From assembly GCA_958510875.1 (NCBI GenBank), contig OY294069.1, positions 3,224,001 through 3,288,000 of the forward strand: a stretch of DNA of 64,000 nt, read 5' to 3'. Position numbers and translations under genes: made by a program. Below the pieces are notes generated by a model that ran no database searches, was not told the origin of the DNA, and was given only the letters and a program-made list of their open reading frames with translations. Source of the DNA: Endomychus coccineus. Its lineage: Eukaryota > Arthropoda > Insecta > Coleoptera > Endomychidae. Shown piece after piece: positions 51,101 to 57,100 of this stretch; the first letter of the stretch is position 1, and each line of letters opens with the position of its first letter.

Positions 51101-54100
51101 AAGTTATAACCCAATCTATATGTCGTGTGTTGTGTAGAGTATTTCTAGAATCTACGGCAATCATCTTAGCAATAATGCGAGTTTTATCAAGCCCAAAATA
51201 AACTGCAAGATGAATTTACTCCAGTACCTGTCAGACCAGTGATTTGTGCCATTTTTCATCTTTTTATATATCGTACAAAAAAGAGTTGTAACCATCGACA
51301 TATACATATGGACTGCGCGTGGCAATGATAAGCGCGGGTAGTGCCGGCGTGAGAGAGGGGAAAACGAAGAGGACTAATACTGTCTTTATCTATCGGCTCG
51401 GGACGTAAACATACTAGCTACAGTCAAGTTGCATTTCCATGGCAACGCGGCGGCCAATAGAAACGCGATAGATAAAGTAGATAAAGACAGTATTAGTCCT
51501 CTTCGTTTTCCCCTCTCTCACGCCGGCACTACCCGCGCTTATCATTGCCACGCGCAGTCCATATGTATATGTCGATGGTTGTAACTCTTTCGATCAACGA
51601 TAGTATACTGTAGTGACAGATAACCTCATCCACGACTATCAGTATGCATTGCGTTTTAGGGACACTATACCGGCGATCTTCAGAGCAGAAGACAAAGAAG
51701 TAAGAACTGAATACTGGAGTTATCTTCTGGTATATTGACACATCAATATCCTCGTGGATACTGTAAAGAGGATAAATGTCTTGGGAAGCATAGATGAGAC
51801 CAGTGATAACCTAATAACCATATGTGGAATGCCTATCTCCTGTCACTACATTTCTGTGGTGGCTCACACGATCTTCTTCGAACACTATAGGTGTCCCTCT
51901 AGTGTAGTCAAAAGTAAGTAAAAACTCATCATCAAGTGCATTGATTCTGAAGTACCCAATATAGGTATTGAAAGGTCAGGTACTCCACTTAAGAGTAACT
52001 TTGCCTAATGATGGCACACTTACTTGTCTGCTAGAGAGCAGAAGTAGACATATATGACTCTATCGAAAGCTTTCTAAATAAATGTACGATATCGAGTTTG
52101 CATATAGAAAATTATTAATGACGGTTTACGGGATATACAATAGTTTATAGTCTCAGACAGTCAAACGAGTCTAAAGGCACTTCAGTCTACCACATATGAG
52201 ACGAAACTAGGCAGAGAATACCTAGATGTTTCGAAATGGATGACAAATATTATACCGAGGAGTCTTGATGTAGGGGCCATAACATGAGAAGATGCAGTCG
52301 GAACGTCAGTGAGACGCCCAGAAGTAGTCTGACAAGCAAGAACGACACGAAGGTCAACATTGTGGGACAATATTGTGGAATTACTACAAAGGGAAAATAT
52401 CACGATTTTGAAACAAAAGGCAAGAAGTTTTCTAATAGAGATCAGTGCGATCTGTCTGTGATATATTTAGTGGAACAAGAAATTGCTCTTGTATGTATTA
52501 GTACTGACTTCACTTCTTGCTATTGTGATACCTCACATGAACATTTAATATTCTGGAAAAATATAAGTTTTGCCGGTAAGTTTTGCAAGATTCACGAGAA
52601 TCCAGGTACAATAGATTCCACTGCGTCGCTATACCGGAAGGTATTGCAATAGAATGCACAATTAAAAAGTTACCAGCTCTCGTATCTAAAGAACTAGTTG
52701 TAAAATATATTGGTTATTGAGTTTATTTTGGGCTTTGAAAGAAAAGTTTTATAAAGCATACGTCGTCAGGATTTCTGCCTTATCGAAAGAGAAATAGCTG
52801 AAAATCTACAGTTAACTAATCGAGCAGTGAAATGAATCTGACTCAATTGTGGGTTAAATCTACTTCTACCATTTCCAAAAATTCATTTTAACAAAGTGCA
52901 TACTCTACGTGTATTCGATCGGAGTGAAAATATCTTGAAAGTAACTCAACAAGAAAAAGATTACTAATTTAAAGTTCTTAAAACTAATTTGAACTGAGTT
53001 TGTGAATTTTATTTTCGTACAGTTATTCAATCATAATGCGAGCTCTAGGAACTTGAAGTATTTCTCCTGCTGAAACTTTGAGACTCGAGGTCTTTTTCAA
53101 CTACTGTTTATTTTTCAGAAATTTAATTACAAATACTTTTCGGTTAGTTTGATTACGTTATGTTGCGAACTTTCCGCTCAATGTTTCTACAAGTAAATGT
53201 GACGGGGCATTGCCGGAAACTCTCGGATTGCTATTTTACTTAATGTAGGAAATAGATGGAGCAATAGTTCGGAAGAACTATTTAGCATACCATCGTTATT
53301 TTAATAAAGAAAAAATGTTATATTGTAGTCGATACATCATAAGCGAAAATGTTGAAGAAAGGACGGTTTCCATTCGGTATTAACAACAATATTAAAAAAA
53401 ATCGATGGTAGAAGCCTCTTTGATAATGTATCATCATGATTGAATGAAAGAACAATTACTTTGTTTTATACCATTTTTGATGATAACATGAAAACGTTAC
53501 TATAGTTTTAAAACTGAAGTGCCATTATTACAAAATTATGAAGTAACGATGAACAATTCAAATATAAATAGGAAGTATTATATCAACAAAATTCAGCTGG
53601 AATAGCTCCACCCTGAACTCAAAGTAGTACACTCCAGTAGCTTCACCAGGATTAGCAAATTCTGAAGCGTTTATTATAAACTCTTCGAAACTTTATTAGT
53701 CTAAGCTCAACTAAGTTTTTACCTGTGCCTATCAGCTTGCATATAAGATGCCAAACTAATCAAATACTATTAGCGACCTGAATGAGAAGCCTTAGTCGAT
53801 TCAGACATTGTCGACAGTTTATTTATTACAATCTAATGTTTTATCAGCCTAGCTCAGCTCGGATCAATTATTGAATTGGTTATTTGAGATTAAGATTCAA
53901 CATACCATATTTAAGACTCACTTCAATTCATAAATCAATCAAAACGGGTCCGGTCAAGTCCGGAGCACTTAGACCGCTTGATTGGGTCCATTGTGTGCCC
54001 CTTGACGCAAGAATTAGTCCAGCAGGTCTAAGGCAGTGCCGAAGGCTGAGATTTTGCATGGACTGATATCTCTTATGGCTTCAAGCGGCATATGTATGCT

Positions 54101-57100
54101 GCCGAGGTGTTGTAGTCTAAGAGAAGCAGCCAGTGCTGAACATTCTAGTAGGATGTGAGAGGCAGTTTTGTCCGTCTCTCCACATACAACTCTACTACAA
54201 GCTGAGTCTTCAACAATGCCCATTGTGTGCAGACCAGTCAGCCGATACGCCGTACCTGCAGCCACTGTTTTGATATGGAGTTGTAGATGGACGATCCTCC
54301 CCAGAGCCTCCAGAGCCCTGGTGGAGGCGTTATCCCCACGCAGGCAAGTCGTTCAGTCTTGTCTAGCGTCCGACGAGACAGAACCGTCTCTGTCGCCGGC
54401 CACCACACAACGGCTGCGTAAGTTATGATTGGGTGGAATATGGTCGTGTATATCCAGTGCAGAACCTGTGGACGTAGACACCATGTGTTCTCGGAGTCGA
54501 AAGTCTAGTAAAGGTCCCGGTTTCTACTTCGGTCTTCTCAGGAATAACCCTAAGTCCCTCGACCTGGCACCAGCGAGCCACGATGGCAAGGAGCTCGCAC
54601 AAGGTATTCCAAAAGTCACAGCTGCTAAGTCGTCACCACAGGAGCCAGTACTCCACCCTAAGAGCGACGGTGCCATTATGGTGTGCCGTTATCAGTCTCT
54701 GCGAGAGCATGGTCTTGATCCATCTCACCAAGGTGTGATCGATTTCGTGTCTATCCGCAGCATGACTCACTTACATGAGATGCAAGTTGAGCAAGCTAAC
54801 CCAACGTTCACTATTTTGTGCTAGCGGTTTGTTCGTAACAAAACAGAAATCGATATCTCATTGTCCGCTCCAATCACCGTATTTATACAGTACCGAAAAA
54901 CTGCGACAGTGACGCCTCATAAATCAAATTATCCTAATTTTAGTGACAGGAGTAATCCCTAATATTTAGTATGTTCCTAAAACTCGGCAAACGATTGTCG
55001 ATGACATCCAACAATTCACAACTCAGTTCAACATTGGACGTTCTAGTTTAGATTGAATCAGATAGGCTTTTATTACAAATTCTATAGTTACTTGCTGAAA
55101 TACAAAACCGTAACGACCAATAAACTAATACTACTCACTAACTATCGCTAATCTTAACAAGTATGGAAAAACTAAATACTAAAACTAAGTCAGTACTCAT
55201 TCTCAAAATAACATACCACTATATTCCATTCTTAGGATGCACTATTATGAAGATTATTTGAAAACAATCCACCATTTTGATCTAATGCAAACTGATTACA
55301 ATAAACTCCTCCGAATATTCGGTACACGTTCTAACCGATTTTTGTATAAGACGTTTTGACCCTCTTGAAACTCAAGAATATGTTCATCCAGCTATTTTGG
55401 ATACTAAACTATTTCAGTTATAGAATACCAGTTAGCAAATGTACCGGTTTTTACAATTGAACACTCTCATAGTATACGATATTGCAAAGGACCTTTTCTA
55501 GAAATTTGTAGTATTTCTTGTGAAGCTAGAATTTTCCATTTCAGTACCGGTCTTTGGCTTTCAATGCGTAGTGCAATCAAGTCACTTCATATTTATATTT
55601 ATTTCTTCTTTGGGAAGAGTGACTTCAGATAAGGAACATTCACTCTTATCCACTGAGAAGACTGTTGAAGTGCTGGGAATCTTTCAGCTAACACCATGTA
55701 TTCCCCATCAGAGTAAACTAGATTAGAAATCAAAATGTGGCTGTTTGGATACTATTTGGGGTTAATCCTGGAGGTAAATCTGAATTTAATAAATTGGCCT
55801 TCCACTCATACATTTTCATCCCTCTTGAATTACCTAGATATGATATTTGTCCATACTGTGTTCTGAATGTGGAAATTTTCTTGAGAATTGATATCACCTG
55901 TATTCTAAACAAATTCGGCTAACACTGATTTCTTATCATTATCTTTCTTCATATGGACAAAATGTTCTTTATAACGAGTAAGAATATTCCTTCTAGTTTG
56001 GCCGACATTTTGAACATAGCACATTTTGAACATTGAGAGAAGTGTTCAAAAGATTAAGACAGACCAATTCAAAACTTCAAATAGACAATTCAGAATATCC
56101 CTTACCAAATAATACAAAACAAATAAAAGGATTTCTAATTAGGGTATTATCGCAAGTTTGTTAAAGATCTTTCCAAATCAACTAAACCTATTACAAATTA
56201 AATTAGCATGCAGACATAAATACGAAAGACCCGAATACATTAAATGTTTCAATCTATGTAAAAACATTCTCATAAATGAACCTATTTTATAATATCCGAT
56301 TTTTCCAAACCTTTCAATGTTACTACAGATGCAAGCGACTTTGCAATAGGTGCCATATTATCACAAGGAAAAATAGGCTCCAACTCACCGGTACCTTACG
56401 CAAGTAGAACATTGAATACTCCAGAAATTAATTATTCCACTATAGGAAAGGAATTATTAGCTAAGATATATACAGTCAAATATCTCAGACCATATTTAAA
56501 GGGAGAGAAGTTCAAATTGTAATAGACCATAAACCGCTACAGTTGCTGTTCTCACAGGAAGAGCCGAATTCAAAATTGGTTGGATGGAGGTTACATTTAG
56601 AAAAATAGGATCATGAAATTATTTATAAAAAGGGATTTTTGAATATAAATGCAGATGCATTATCGCGAATTGAACTTAACATGGTGCACGATACAAATGA
56701 TGAATCTAGTGTTATCCTCAGCGTCAGCCGAACTTATTCTGAATACAGGTCTTAGTTTCTCAAGCAAATTTATCGCTTTTCAATAGCGTACGTTTGAACG
56801 ATAAAGCAATTTATTGAATTCCGATTCATCTCCAGCAGAAGGTAACCCATTGTTTGCATTATTAGCCCCAAATAGTATTCAAACAACATTTCGATTCCTA
56901 AGTTAGTCTACTCTGATGTTGTCACTTGGTGCTGTCAACCCTCAGTACTTCAACAGTATTTTAGGTGCATAAGAGTGATAGTTTCTTCTTCATAGCGTTA
57001 TAGTGTATACACAGTATGAACTCTTTTATAGTTTATTAGAAGAGTGACTTGTTTGACTTGATTGATATCCAAATAAAAAAGCAATATCTACATTCAACGA

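Noticed and set aside
52284..52652. 122-codon ORF on the plus strand
   Set aside because: I recognise no domain, it lacks splice or homology support, and ORFs of this length arise by chance in 64 kb. Not listed as a gene.
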